A DNA stretch of 64,000 nucleotides from Mesorhizobium sp. INR15 (GCF_015500075.1 NZ_CP045496.1:2304001-2368000), one strand, 5' to 3'. Numbered from the stretch's first letter, positions 36,159-45,136 are shown. Numbers and translations are program-made. The notes: generated from the letters alone by a model not told the origin.

Positions 36159-36557
36159 TGCCGGAACTATCCAGCGGGTGGCTGCATAAGGCAATGCAGG
36201 GGGCACGCCTGCCGGGATTGATCGGCCAACTCTGGGAATCGTGTCTCGCCGTGGGAGGTTCGGCAGCGGCAGAGCGCGACTGCATTGCCCCCCTCATCAG
36301 GCCATCCACTCTGAATGGAAGGCGCACCCGCACCGACGAATCCGTTGGAACATCGGCGGCAAAGCCGGCGTCGATATTTTGCAAGACGCCCTGCCGAACC
36401 CTTCTTTCGCTGGGCGAGCCAATTCACAAGGCGATAGCCGTCGCCATTGACTTGATCAAATGATCCTTATATCTCTTGAGCCGAGGAAACGCTCCAACTG
36501 GCACCCGGATAAATCGGGGCTGGGATCGCGGGATCAGGAGCAAAATGGGAGGATTGG
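36159..36557. other. Intergenic region with possible promoter for the binding-protein gene
   Basis: About 400 bp between divergent genes. TTGACT (36447-36452), 17 bp, then TATCTC (36470-36475) is the best sigma-70-like pair toward the downstream gene, with an alternative TATATC at shorter spacing. A GATC-AAAT-GATC repeat lies in the spacer. Short open frames elsewhere show no protein character. Confidence 0.3.
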
Positions 36558-37820
36558 ATGCTTAAGAAACTGCTTCTCGCCGCCACCATGCTGGCTGGTC
36601 TTTATGCCGGGCATGCTCAGGCGGACACGACGCTACGCTTTGTGCAGACCAACACCAGCGACGAGTCGTTGGCTGTCCTCAATTCGGTGATCAAGGCATT
36701 CGAGGCGGAAAACCCGGGTGTGAAGGTTGAACTCATCTCGATACCTTGGGATAATTCGTTCGAGAAGTTCGCCACCATGGTCGCCGCCGGCGACATCCCT
36801 GACGTTGCCGAAATGCCTGACAACTGGGTGGCGCTCTACGCCAATGCCGGGCACCTCGAGAATCTCGAACCCTATATTGAGAAGTGGAAGGACGCCGGCG
36901 ACTTCAACGGCAGGGCCCTGGAACTCGCGCGCAAGGTCAAGAACACCGCCTATGTCCTCCCCTACGGTTTCTTCGTGAAGTCGCTCTTCTACAACAAGAA
37001 GCTGCTTGCCGAGGCCGGTATTGCCGAGCCGCCGAAGACGATCGACGAATTCATGACGGCCGCGGAGAAAGTGTCGGCGATTCCGGGCAAATACGGATAC
37101 TGCCTGCGCGGCGGTACAGGCACCTTCAACGCCTGGGCCATGATGGGAGCGGCCGCCAACGGCGACAACGCCTTCTTCGACAAGGACGGCAAATCGACCT
37201 TGGCGGATGCCGGCTGGGTTGCCGGTTTCCAGAAGCAGATCGATATCTACAAGAACGGCTGGGCGCCAAAGGACAGCGTCAACTGGGGCTACAAGGAAAC
37301 AGTCGCCGGCTTCTACACCGGAACCTGCGCCATGCTCGACCAGGATGCGGACGTGCTGGCGCCAACGGCCGAACACATGAAGCCCGACGAATATGGTGTG
37401 GTTCCCATGCCCAAGGGCAAGAACGGCAAGTCGTTCCCTGTGCTCACCTACGGTTCCTGGGGGATCATGGCCAAGAGCGAGCACAAGGATCTGGCGTGGA
37501 AATTCCTGACCATGCTCGACGAACCCAAGACGGATTTGGAATGGACGAAGGCCGTGGGGGCGTTGCCTGTGTTCAAAAGCGCCGAGAAGGACCCGACCTA
37601 CGCCGATCCGAAATACCGTGCATGGTTCGACACGCTGGCCGACAAGGATGCCATCCCAACCATCACCCCGGCCTATCTGCCGGAGTACAGCCTGTTTGCC
37701 GGCTCGACCGCGGTGAAGCTCAGCCAACAGGCGCTGCTCGGCCAGATCACGGCCGAGGAGCTTGGCAAGCAATGGGCTGATATTCTCACCAAAGCCCAGC
37801 AGAAGTATCTGGCAAAGTAG
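36558..37820 (+). CDS. Extracellular solute-binding protein, sugar ABC type (orphan)
   Basis: A 420-residue periplasmic binding protein of the family 1 (sugar/glycerol-phosphate) type. The signal peptide is KKLLLAATMLAGLYAGHAQA. The mature start TLRFVQTNTSDESL is followed by FEAENPGVKVELISIPWD, GDIPDVAEMPDNWVALYANA, LPYGFFVKSLFYNKKLL and GGTGTFNAWAMM. GGGAGGA sits 4 nt before the ATG. No permease or ATPase gene is beside it; the next gene is an aldehyde dehydrogenase after 200 bp. It must use a transporter encoded elsewhere or be left from a lost operon. Two hairpins follow its stop. Ligand unknown. Confidence 0.9.
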   Translation: MLKKLLLAATMLAGLYAGHAQADTTLRFVQTNTSDESLAVLNSVIKAFEAENPGVKVELISIPWDNSFEKFATMVAAGDIPDVAEMPDNWVALYANAGHLENLEPYIEKWKDAGDFNGRALELARKVKNTAYVLPYGFFVKSLFYNKKLLAEAGIAEPPKTIDEFMTAAEKVSAIPGKYGYCLRGGTGTFNAWAMMGAAANGDNAFFDKDGKSTLADAGWVAGFQKQIDIYKNGWAPKDSVNWGYKETVAGFYTGTCAMLDQDADVLAPTAEHMKPDEYGVVPMPKGKNGKSFPVLTYGSWGIMAKSEHKDLAWKFLTMLDEPKTDLEWTKAVGALPVFKSAEKDPTYADPKYRAWFDTLADKDAIPTITPAYLPEYSLFAGSTAVKLSQQALLGQITAEELGKQWADILTKAQQKYLAK

Positions 37821-37836
37821 CCCTACCGTCCTGCCT

Positions 37837-37885
37837 GCGGTGCCGATGCCCAGACGCGTCGGCACCGCGGATCCCAACGATCCGC
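37837..37885 (+). terminator. Two overlapping hairpins downstream of the binding-protein gene
   Basis: GCGGTGCCGA/TCGGCACCGC (37837-37868, perfect 10-bp stem) overlaps GCGGATC/GATCCGC (37867-37885, 7-bp stem). The two share GC at 37867-37868, so they would compete. No T-tract follows. The position fits mRNA-end protection or termination after a highly expressed binding protein. Confidence 0.5.
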
Positions 37886-38022
37886 GTCGAGCATGACCGT
37901 GCCCGTCTGAACGCGGCTGCGTCTCGCGCAATTATAGAGCTCTGGCTCTAAAGCGCCCGGCGCTGCCGCTCATCGAGCCCCGCCAGTTCAGACGATGAAG
38001 TTTTCACGATGTAGAGGGCAAA

Positions 38023-39474
38023 ATGGCTGACCTGTTGGACAAGCGGAACTTCTATATCAATGGCGAATGGCTTGGGCCTTCCAGGCCGAACGACCTTGAA
38101 GTCATCGACCCGTCGACCGAGGAAGCCATTGCCGTAATAAGCCTTGGCGATCAGGCGGATACCGATCGCGCGGTGGCTGCAGCCAAGGCCGCCTTTCCGG
38201 CGTGGTCGCGGACAGCGCCGGCCGAGCGCCTGGCCTATGTCGAAAAGATCCTCGAGATCTACAACGCACGGGCCGACGAAATGGCCGCGGCCATGACCTC
38301 GGAAATGGGCGCGCCGAGCGACATGTCGCTGGCCTACCAGGTCGAAGCCGGCACATTCCACATCGCGAATTTCATCACGGCGTTCAAGAATTTCGAGTTC
38401 GTCCGGCCGCTCGGCGATCATGCTCCGACCACCATGGTGGCGTGGGAGCCGCTCGGCGTCGTTGGCCTGATCACGCCGTGGAACTGGCCGATGAACCAGC
38501 TTACGCTCAAGGTGATCCCCGCGCTGCTCGCCGGTAATACCGCCGTGCTCAAACCTTCCGAAATCGCGCCGCTGTCGTCTTTGCTCTTCGCTGAAATGGT
38601 CCACGAAGCGGGAGTGCCGAAAGGCGTCTTCAATCTCGTCAATGGCGATGGGGCAGGTGTGGGCACGCAACTGTCGAGGCATCCCGACGTCGACATGATC
38701 AGCTTCACGGGCTCGACTCGTGCAGGCATAGCGATCACCAAGGCCGCTGCCGACACGTTGAAGAAAGTCACGCTGGAACTCGGTGGCAAGGGTGCCAATC
38801 TGATCTTCGCCGATGCCGACCCGAAAGCGGTGGAGTGGGGCGTATGGCGTTGCTTCTTCAACAGCGGGCAGGGCTGCAATGCGCCGACACGCATGCTGGT
38901 GGAGCGCTCCGCCTACGACTTGGCGGTGGAAACCGCGGCGCGTGCCGCGAGGGAAACCGGGGTGGCATCCGCCCATCTGTCAGGCGATCATATCGGTCCG
39001 GTCGTCAGCAAGCCGCAGTGGGACAAGATTCAAGACCTGATCCAGCAAGGCATCTCCGAGGGCGCACGCCTGGTCGCCGGCGGACCTGGCCTGCCCGAAG
39101 GGCTCAATCGCGGCTATTTCGTACGCCCGACGGTTTTCGCGGACGTCAACAACGAGATGACGATCGCTCGCCAGGAGATATTCGGGCCGGTGCTTTCGAT
39201 CATTCCCTTCGACAGCGAGGATGAGGCGGTCGACATCGCCAACGATACGATTTACGGGCTGACGAACTTTGTCCAGTCGAACGATGGCGCGCGCCGCAAC
39301 CGTGTTGCACGTCGTTTGCGTGCCGGTATGATCGAAATGAACCGGGAATCACGCGGTGCGGGCTCCGCATTCGGCGGCATCAAAGCGTCCGGCCGCGCCC
39401 GCGAAGGTGGCGTCATGGGATTGGAGGAATTCATGGATTCCAAACATATCTCAGCATGGGACGTCGGGAACTAG
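38023..39474 (+). CDS. Aldehyde dehydrogenase family protein
   Basis: A 483-residue NAD(P)-dependent aldehyde dehydrogenase. It has GVVGLITPWNWPMNQLTLKV, the catalytic glutamate in LELGGKGANLIFADAD and the nucleophile cysteine in FNSGQGCNAPTRML. The C-terminus has EIFGPVLSIIPFD and GGIKASGRAREGG. GAGGG sits 6 nt before the ATG. It is co-oriented with the orphan binding protein 200 bp upstream, but the hairpins between them suggest a separate transcript or reduced read-through. General substrate class is aldehydes from sugars, amines or aromatics; no specific call. Confidence 0.9.
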   Translation: MADLLDKRNFYINGEWLGPSRPNDLEVIDPSTEEAIAVISLGDQADTDRAVAAAKAAFPAWSRTAPAERLAYVEKILEIYNARADEMAAAMTSEMGAPSDMSLAYQVEAGTFHIANFITAFKNFEFVRPLGDHAPTTMVAWEPLGVVGLITPWNWPMNQLTLKVIPALLAGNTAVLKPSEIAPLSSLLFAEMVHEAGVPKGVFNLVNGDGAGVGTQLSRHPDVDMISFTGSTRAGIAITKAAADTLKKVTLELGGKGANLIFADADPKAVEWGVWRCFFNSGQGCNAPTRMLVERSAYDLAVETAARAARETGVASAHLSGDHIGPVVSKPQWDKIQDLIQQGISEGARLVAGGPGLPEGLNRGYFVRPTVFADVNNEMTIARQEIFGPVLSIIPFDSEDEAVDIANDTIYGLTNFVQSNDGARRNRVARRLRAGMIEMNRESRGAGSAFGGIKASGRAREGGVMGLEEFMDSKHISAWDVGN

Positions 39475-39747
39475 CCTCTCGAAACCTCGGGCTAGAATAC
39501 CCCTGTCGTTCAAGGCAAAATTGAGTGCCGTGCATGATCGGCATGGCGGCCTGCTCTGAGCAGGTGCGCCTTATTGCCGATAGAAGCCGAATAGGATGAA
39601 GCGAATCCGCTGAAGGGATGCGGGGGCGAAATCGTTGATGTGTTTCGAGATCCATTGAAGACCAGCAAATCGAAATCGCTGAGCGGCTGACCGCCCTTCT
39701 GGGCGCGGAAGCCTACCCCAACCGTGTCAAAGGAATGTGGGGTAGAT

Positions 39748-39824
39748 TGGTAGCGAGGAGTGGACTCGAACCACCGACCCCAGGATTATGATTCCCGTGC
39801 TCTAACCAACTGAGCTACCCCGCC
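39748..39824 (-). tRNA. tRNA-Met (anticodon CAT)
   Basis: A 77-nt cloverleaf on the minus strand. The acceptor stem starts GGCGGGG, the D-arm has AGCTCAGTTGGTTAGAGC, and the anticodon stem-loop is CGGGA-ATCATAA-TCCTG with CAT in the centre. The T-loop is GTTCGAGTC and ACCA is encoded at the 3' end. The acceptor closes with a G-T pair at 1-72. The sequence fits elongator methionine; a lysidine-modified tRNA-Ile also carries CAT but usually has a different acceptor stem. It stands alone, with no other tRNA or integrase beside it. Confidence 0.95.
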
Positions 39825-40063
39825 AGGGTGACGAAAGGCCCGAAATCCGCCTCAAATCGAAAGGCATGTCGAGGCGTTCGCCAAGGTCGTGCGGATATAA
39901 GGTTGGGAGGGCGAACCTGTCAAGCTTCGAAACAAACTCCATGCCAGCATATTGTCATTGCCGAAAAGCTTGGCAGCGCGGACATTTGCGCACGGCTGCC
40001 GGGGTTGAGTTCGGCGGGGCGCGCCGCTATGTCTCGGCCAAGAGTTTTTAGAGTTTGAACAGA

Positions 40064-41029
40064 ATGAAACCGCGCATCGCAGTCCTCGGTTGCGGATACT
40101 GGGGCTCAAACCACATCCGCACCCTCAAGGCGCTTGGCGCGCTGCACGCGGTCTCCGACCTCAACCGTGCACGCGCCGAAGGCTTTGCCAGCGAACAAGA
40201 CTGCCTGGCGATCGAACCCGAGCAGCTTTTCGTCCGTGACGACATCGACGCCATCGTCATGGCGCTGCCGCCGCAACTCCACGCCGACATGGCCGTGCGT
40301 GCGGTCGAGGGCGGCAAGGACGTGCTGGTTGAAAAGCCGATCGCGCTGACGGTGGTGGATGCGGAACGCGCGGTGCAGGCGGCCAAGGACAATGGCCGCG
40401 TTTTCATGGTTGGTCATGTGCTGCGCTATCATCCCGCATTCGAGACGCTGAAGGGGCTGATCGACAAGGGCGAACTCGGTGAAGTCCGCTATATCCATTC
40501 GCATCGGCTGGGCCTGGGCAAATTCCACACCGAGAATGATGCATTGTGGGATCTGGCGCCGCACGACCTGTCGATGATCCTGGCCATTACCGGCACCGAA
40601 CCGGTTGAGGTGCGCGGCGAGGGCGCCGCCCTCCTCGACAATCTCAGCGACTTCGCGCATCTGCACATGCGCTTTCCCAACGGTTTGCGCAGCCACCTGT
40701 TCGCGTCGCGGCTCAATCCCTATCGCGAGCGGCGGCTGACCGTGGTCGGCACCAAGGCGATGGCGGTGTTTGACGACGTCGAACCATGGGAGCGCAAGCT
40801 AGCCGTCTATCGCCACGCCGTGTGGCAGGACAGCGGCCAATGGGCCTTTACCACCAATGAGCCGTCCTACGTATCGGTCGCGCAAGGCATGCCGCTGACG
40901 CGGGAACTCGAGCACTTCATCCAGTGTATCGAGACACGCGCCGAACCGCGCACCAGCGGTGAGGAAGCCATCAGGGTGCTACGCATCCTGACCGCCGGCA
41001 CGATCACGCACACCAAATCAAATTCCTGA
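40064..41029 (+). CDS. Gfo/Idh/MocA family oxidoreductase
   Basis: A 321-residue NAD(P)-dependent oxidoreductase. The N-terminal Rossmann motif is AVLGCGYWGSNHIRTLKALG. The family lysine motif is VLVEKPIALT, followed by GHVLRYHPAFETLKGLID and a histidine in DLAPHDLSMIL. Relatives act on sugars and sugar nucleotides, such as 3-dehydro-sugar reduction or UDP-N-acetylglucosamine oxidation. The ATG at 40064 is chosen over the TTG at 40055. The tRNA lies upstream on the other strand, and mnmA converges downstream with 11 bp between stops. Sugar substrate unknown. Confidence 0.87.
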   Translation: MKPRIAVLGCGYWGSNHIRTLKALGALHAVSDLNRARAEGFASEQDCLAIEPEQLFVRDDIDAIVMALPPQLHADMAVRAVEGGKDVLVEKPIALTVVDAERAVQAAKDNGRVFMVGHVLRYHPAFETLKGLIDKGELGEVRYIHSHRLGLGKFHTENDALWDLAPHDLSMILAITGTEPVEVRGEGAALLDNLSDFAHLHMRFPNGLRSHLFASRLNPYRERRLTVVGTKAMAVFDDVEPWERKLAVYRHAVWQDSGQWAFTTNEPSYVSVAQGMPLTRELEHFIQCIETRAEPRTSGEEAIRVLRILTAGTITHTKSNS

Positions 41030-41040
41030 AGCCTGGCTGA

Positions 41041-42231
41041 TTATTCCGCGGGGATTTGCACAGGGCGGGCGGCGAGCCGGCTCAGCATAGCCTCGGCCTC
41101 GGCGCCACGCTCCGAGCGCTCGATGAAGCCGCCGCCGAAAACGCGGGCCTCGTTGCCGTCATCGGAATAGAGCACGCAGGCCTGCCCGGGCGCGATGCCG
41201 GACTCACCATCGGCCAGTTCCACCCAGGTGGCACCGGCGCGATGATGCAGCACGGCAGGGCGCGGCGGGCGCGTCGAGCGCACCTTGGCAAACAGTTCCA
41301 GGCCACTGGCAGGCACATCCGACAGCGATCCGTCGCCCAGCCAGTTCATGTTGCGCAGATAGATCTTGTGCGTCTCCAGCGCCTCGCGCGGACCGACGAT
41401 CACACGAGCCCGGTCGGCGTCGAGATGGACGACGTAGAGCGGCTCGCCCGAGGCAATGCCGATGCCGCGGCGCTGGCCGATCGTGTAGCGCAGGATGCCT
41501 TCATGACGGCCAAGCACGCGGCCATCGATATGAACGATGTCGCCCGGATTGGCAGCGGCCGGCTTCAGCTTGGCGATGATGTCGGAATATTTGCCTTGCG
41601 GCACGAAACAGATGTCCTGGCTGTCCTGCTTGGCAGCGACCGTCAGCCCCATCTCCTCGGCAATGGCGCGGACCTGCGGCTTCGACAGGCCGCCGAGCGG
41701 GAAGCGCAGATAGTCGATCTGCGCCTGCGTGGTGGCGAACAGGAAATAGCTCTGGTCGCGGTCGGCGTCGACCGGCCGGAACAGCGCGCGATGCGCGCCA
41801 TTGGTGCCGGAGCGGATATAATGGCCCGTGGCCAGCGCGTCGGCGCCAAGTTCCTTGGCGGTGGCCAGGAGATCGGCGAACTTCACCGTCTGGTTGCACG
41901 ACACGCAAGGGATCGGAGTTTCGCCGGCGACATAGCTCTCCGCGAAGGGATCGATCACCGCCTTGCGGAAGCGCTCTTCATAGTCGAGCACATAATGCGG
42001 AATGCCCAAGGTCTCAGAGACGCGGCGGGCGTCGTCGATATCCTGGCCGGCGCAGCACGATCCGGCGCGGTGTGTCGCCGCGCCATGATCATAGAGCTGC
42101 AGTGTCACGCCGACGACATCGTAGCCCTCGCGTTTCAACAGGCCGGCGACGACCGATGAATCGACACCGCCCGACATGGCGACGACGATGCGGGTGGTTT
42201 CGGGGCGTTCGGGAAGGTCGAGGCTGTTCAT
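41041..42231 (-). CDS. mnmA: tRNA-specific 2-thiouridylase MnmA
   Basis: A 396-residue enzyme that thiolates U34 of the tRNAs for Lys, Glu and Gln. The PP-loop SGGVDSS (20-26), the first catalytic-cysteine motif PCVSCNQTVKF and the later D-S-Q-DICFVPQG segment with the second cysteine are present. QRRGIGIASGEPLYVV and the C-terminal beta-barrel follow. The ATG at 42231 puts the PP-loop at the usual distance from the N-terminus. The frame is open a further 43 codons upstream, but those residues are not family-like. Family length is normal. Confidence 0.95.
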   Translation of the reverse strand: MNSLDLPERPETTRIVVAMSGGVDSSVVAGLLKREGYDVVGVTLQLYDHGAATHRAGSCCAGQDIDDARRVSETLGIPHYVLDYEERFRKAVIDPFAESYVAGETPIPCVSCNQTVKFADLLATAKELGADALATGHYIRSGTNGAHRALFRPVDADRDQSYFLFATTQAQIDYLRFPLGGLSKPQVRAIAEEMGLTVAAKQDSQDICFVPQGKYSDIIAKLKPAAANPGDIVHIDGRVLGRHEGILRYTIGQRRGIGIASGEPLYVVHLDADRARVIVGPREALETHKIYLRNMNWLGDGSLSDVPASGLELFAKVRSTRPPRPAVLHHRAGATWVELADGESGIAPGQACVLYSDDGNEARVFGGGFIERSERGAEAEAMLSRLAARPVQIPAE

Positions 42232-42489
42232 GGTTCTTTCGTTCTGCTCGGCGCTTGAATGCCAATCGTGACAATATAGGTCAAGCTTTCCAGCTGCGCC
42301 AGCTTTGCCGGATGGCCGATTTTTCGCGGGAGAATGCGCCCCTGCCGGCAGGTGTTTCAAATGCCGCTGAAAAGACTAACGCGGCGTTCATGATCCTTAC
42401 CTAGTCATTAGGGTCTGCTTAGGCAATTTTTAAAGCTGTGGCGGTAACGTGGTGGGGATTGGGTCTTTGAGTTTTTTGTAGAGAGTACG

Positions 42490-42765
42490 ATGACCGATCT
42501 GGTTAGACCGCGAGTCAAATATGTTATCGGGCCTGACGGCAGCCCTCTTACTATTGCCGATCTGCCGCCGACGAACACGCGTCGCTGGGTCATCCGGCGT
42601 AAGGCGGAGGTCGTTGCGGCAGTGCGTGGCGGGCTTTTGAGCCTGGAAGAGGCGTGTCAGCGCTACAAGCTGACAACCGAGGAATTCCTGTCCTGGCAGG
42701 CATCGATCGACGAATATGGCCTTGCGGGACTGCGCACGACGCGCATCCAGCAATACCGGCACTGA
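42490..42765 (+). CDS. sciP: CtrA inhibitor SciP (DUF1153)
   Basis: A 91-residue helix-turn-helix protein almost identical in outline to Caulobacter SciP: PRVKYVIGPDGSPLTIADLP, TRRWVIRRKAEVVAAVRGGL, LEEACQRYKLTTEEFLSW. SciP binds DNA and CtrA at CtrA-activated promoters and blocks their transcription during part of the cell cycle. It lies 2.7 kb from ctrA on the same strand. A GANTC site (GAGTC) falls near its start. It is followed directly by a strong intrinsic terminator, so it is transcribed alone. Confidence 0.95.
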   Translation: MTDLVRPRVKYVIGPDGSPLTIADLPPTNTRRWVIRRKAEVVAAVRGGLLSLEEACQRYKLTTEEFLSWQASIDEYGLAGLRTTRIQQYRH

Positions 42766-42780
42766 CAATTGAGATTCCAG

Positions 42781-42812
42781 AAAAGGGCGCGGAATACCGC
42801 GCCCTTTTTGGT
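42781..42812. terminator. Intrinsic terminator after sciP (bidirectional)
   Basis: AAAAGGGCGCGG, AATA, then CCGCGCCCTTTT: a 12-bp stem (8 G/C at the core) with A- and T-tracts on both sides, 15 bp after the sciP stop. It can serve sciP and the convergent oxidoreductase gene. Confidence 0.9.
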
Positions 42813-42834
42813 TTTCTCTACCTTTCTTTCGGCT

Positions 42835-43761
42835 TCAGGCCACCAGCACCACCTTGCCGATCGGCCTGGTGGCGAGAAAGGCGTGCGCCGCGCCCGCCTG
42901 TTCGAGCGGGAATGCCTTGGCGACATGAACGGCCAGTTTCCCCGCGTCGATCAGTTGACCGAGTTCCCGCAACCCTTCGCCGTCAGGCACAACGGACATG
43001 CGCTCGACCCGGATGCCGCGTGCGCTGGCCTGCGCCCTGGTGGCGTCGTTGACATTGAGCAAGGACACCAATGTGCCGCCGTCCCGGATCACCTTCAATG
43101 ACTGATCGGCGTGGTCACCGCCGACCGGCTCCAGCGCCAGGTCGATATCGCGAACCTCTCGGGTGAAATCGGCCTTGGTGTAGTCAATGACCTCGTCGGC
43201 TCCGAGCGAGCGGACGAAGTCGAGCTTTTCGGGACTGGCGGTTGCGATGACATAGGCGCCGCGCGCCTTGGCGATCTGCACCGCCAGATGACCGACGCCC
43301 CCAGCGCCCGCATGGATCAGCACGCGCTGGCCCTGCTTCAGCCCGCCGTGGCGGACAAGGCCCTGCCAGGCGGTGAGGCCGGCAAGCGGCAGCGCCCCTG
43401 TCTGGATGTGATCGGCAGCCTTGGGCTTCAGTGCTATTTCGTCGGCAGGCACGGCCGCCAGCTCGGCATAGGCTGCCGCCTGCCTGGGGAAGCGCGGCAT
43501 GCCGAACATGTCGTCGCCGACCTTGAAATTGACCACGCCGGCGCCAACTGCCTCGACGGTTCCTGAAATATCCCAGCCGAGAATGAAAGGCGGCTCGCCC
43601 AGCAGCGGGTAGTACCCGGCGCGAACCGCGACATCGACGGGGTTGATGCCGGCTGCCTTGACGCGGACCAGCACTTCGCCGGCCTTTGGCGTGGGGTCCG
43701 GCTGGTCGGCGACAATTAGGACGTCGGGGCCGCCAACTGCGTTCTGGGTGATGGCACGCAT
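42835..43761 (-). CDS. NADP-dependent oxidoreductase, zinc-independent quinone oxidoreductase type
   Basis: A 308-residue medium-chain dehydrogenase/reductase without the structural zinc cysteines. It has VLVRVKAAGINPVDVAVRAG, the GROES-like fold with GWDISGTVEAVGAGV, and the nucleotide motif AGAGGVGHLAVQIAKARGAY. GGAGAG lies 6 nt before the ATG at 43761; the frame continues upstream but crosses the HxlR gene region. Such enzymes reduce quinones or enones, usually as detoxification. It is divergent from an HxlR regulator that probably controls it. Confidence 0.87.
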   Translation of the reverse strand: MRAITQNAVGGPDVLIVADQPDPTPKAGEVLVRVKAAGINPVDVAVRAGYYPLLGEPPFILGWDISGTVEAVGAGVVNFKVGDDMFGMPRFPRQAAAYAELAAVPADEIALKPKAADHIQTGALPLAGLTAWQGLVRHGGLKQGQRVLIHAGAGGVGHLAVQIAKARGAYVIATASPEKLDFVRSLGADEVIDYTKADFTREVRDIDLALEPVGGDHADQSLKVIRDGGTLVSLLNVNDATRAQASARGIRVERMSVVPDGEGLRELGQLIDAGKLAVHVAKAFPLEQAGAAHAFLATRPIGKVVLVA

Positions 43762-43788
43762 TTGTCTCTCTCCTGCTTGATTGGTGCC

Positions 43789-43848
43789 ACTATCATTTGG
43801 ATAGTAATATCCCGTTGTCCAGTATGTACCTTTGTGATACATAGGTAC
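43789..43848. promoter_or_regulatory. Candidate HxlR operator region
   Basis: Two inverted repeats lie between the divergent oxidoreductase and regulator genes. One is ACTATC-N5-GATAGT (43789-43805). The other is GTACCT-N11-AGGTAC (43826-43848), which ends 3 bp before the regulator ATG. HxlR-family proteins often bind GTAC-containing dyads, so the second is the better candidate for autoregulation. Confidence 0.55.
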
Positions 43849-43851
43849 CTC

Positions 43852-44250
43852 ATGGATAGTGATTTCGACGCACCCTTCGGTTATGATGCTTTCCGGCGGA
43901 GCTGCCCTTCGCACACGGTGCTGGAGGTGCTTGCCAGCAAGTGGGTCTATCTGGTGGTCTGTGCGCTGCGAAAAGGCCGGCAGCGCAATGGCGAGCTTGC
44001 CCGCAAGCTTGAAGGCATCACGCCGAAAATGCTGACGCAGACTTTGCGCGTGCTCGAGCGTGATGGCCTCGTGCGGCGTGAAATCTTTCCGGTCATTCCG
44101 CCGCGGGTTGAGTATGAGTTGACCGATCTCGGTCAAAATTTGGCAGGATTGCTTCAGCAGATACGGTCCTGGTCCGAACAGCATGCCCCCGACATTAGGG
44201 ATGCTCGGGCGAGGGCCGCCGCGGATGGCCAAGGGAATTGGGCTGCTTAG
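43852..44250 (+). CDS. HxlR-family transcriptional regulator
   Basis: A 132-residue MarR-like winged-helix regulator: RRSCPSHTVLEVLASKWVYL with the conserved N-terminal redox-sensitive cysteine, then GELARKLEGITPKMLTQTLR, LERDGLVRREIFPVIPPRVE and YELTDLGQNL. HxlR proteins respond to electrophiles or quinones through that cysteine and repress a divergent oxidoreductase, exactly the arrangement seen. The frame is open 30 codons upstream, but those residues cover the operator; ATG 43852 is preferred. Confidence 0.9.
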   Translation: MDSDFDAPFGYDAFRRSCPSHTVLEVLASKWVYLVVCALRKGRQRNGELARKLEGITPKMLTQTLRVLERDGLVRREIFPVIPPRVEYELTDLGQNLAGLLQQIRSWSEQHAPDIRDARARAAADGQGNWAA

Positions 44251-44391
44251 AGATCGGCAGCGAACCTCGGATCATGCTCAAAAAAGGGAGTTCGCCAGGT
44301 CCGGGCCTGATAGGCCGACGCGAGCATGGCGCCCCGACGGCTGTGTTTGAAACGATACTGGCGGCGCTTCGGATGCGCGCCGGGTCTGTTT

Positions 44392-44769
44392 TCAGCCAAT
44401 CATGGCGCTGCGGCCGACAATTTCCGCGTCACGGATCTTTGTGTCGCGCGACTCCAGCATTTCCGCCTTGGAAAGCTCCGCTTCAGCTTCACCGAGTAGT
44501 GATTCGGCAGCGCTTCGCTGTTGAGCGAGGTCGCCTTGGGAGTTTCTGAGGTTGTCGCGGCGCAGGCGCGCTGCTTTGGCGAAGGTCGGATAGGCGAAAT
44601 GGTTGATGTCGGTGATGCCGGCTTTCTTTTCTTCAGCGGTGATCTGAAGTTCCAGTTCGACGGCCATGCGCTCGAACTCGGCGATCATCATGTCGAGCTG
44701 CAGCAGCTGCCGCCGCTTCTCATTCACCTGAAACTGCTTCAGCCGAACGAGGTTTTCACGTGACTTCAT
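44392..44769 (-). CDS. fliJ: FliJ-like flagellar export chaperone
   Basis: A 125-residue, almost wholly helical coiled-coil protein: KSRENLVRLKQFQVNEKRRQ, LDMMIAEFERMAVELELQIT, RRDNLRNSQGDLAQQRSAAE. This pattern fits the FliJ-like protein encoded beside ctrA in Rhizobiales. FliJ is a soluble part of the flagellar type III export ATPase complex. The ATG at 44769 has GGGAG about 9 nt upstream; a longer in-frame start at 44838 adds residues unlike the family. No other flagellar genes are nearby. It is divergent from ctrA across a 452-bp regulatory region, so CtrA may also control it. Confidence 0.65.
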   Translation of the reverse strand: MKSRENLVRLKQFQVNEKRRQLLQLDMMIAEFERMAVELELQITAEEKKAGITDINHFAYPTFAKAARLRRDNLRNSQGDLAQQRSAAESLLGEAEAELSKAEMLESRDTKIRDAEIVGRSAMIG

Positions 44770-44898
44770 GATTCGGTACTCCCGGAAACGCACACCCGCA
44801 CATATCGTCCAAACCACTTGGAAAGGCCCAAGCGTCACCCGTGTCCACCGGCTTTCCCCGAACTATGGGAAACAAATTCCTAAAGTTTTTTGCCGGCG

Positions 44899-45136
44899 GT
44901 AACCATTCGTTTACGGGCATTGTTAATCATACGGGTCAGGACTTAAGGCCGGGTAAAAATTCCGGCTCATGAAGCGGAAGCGCGGCTGATGAGTCCCTGG
45001 AGTCACTTAGTCCGGTTTATTAATGTGTTGCATTACGAATTTGGGTCTGTGATTCGTTATTAGATTCAAGAGGGTGTAGAAAGGGGTTAAAAAATCTGAT
45101 ACCGTTTTGGACGGGAAATTAGGTTTTGTTAACCAT
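44899..45136. promoter_or_regulatory. ctrA promoter region: four GANTC sites and CtrA-like boxes
   Basis: Four GANTC methylation sites lie in 77 bp: GAGTC at 44991 and 45000, GATTC at 45051 and 45063. CtrA-like half-sites are TAACCATTCG at 44900-44909 followed by TTTAC, the same 10-mer at 45130-45139 within TTAACCAT, plus TTAA elements at 44923 and 45087. CcrM methylation state and CtrA autoregulation control ctrA in other alphaproteobacteria. Confidence 0.65.

Noticed and set aside
40048..40696. Minus-strand frames within the Gfo/Idh gene
   Set aside because: Shadow frames of a gene with clear Rossmann and EKP motifs.
44238..44549. 103-codon + strand frame between the HxlR and FliJ-like genes
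   Set aside because: Low-complexity composition, overlaps the FliJ-like gene and has no domain or ribosome site; the ~140-bp gap appears non-coding.
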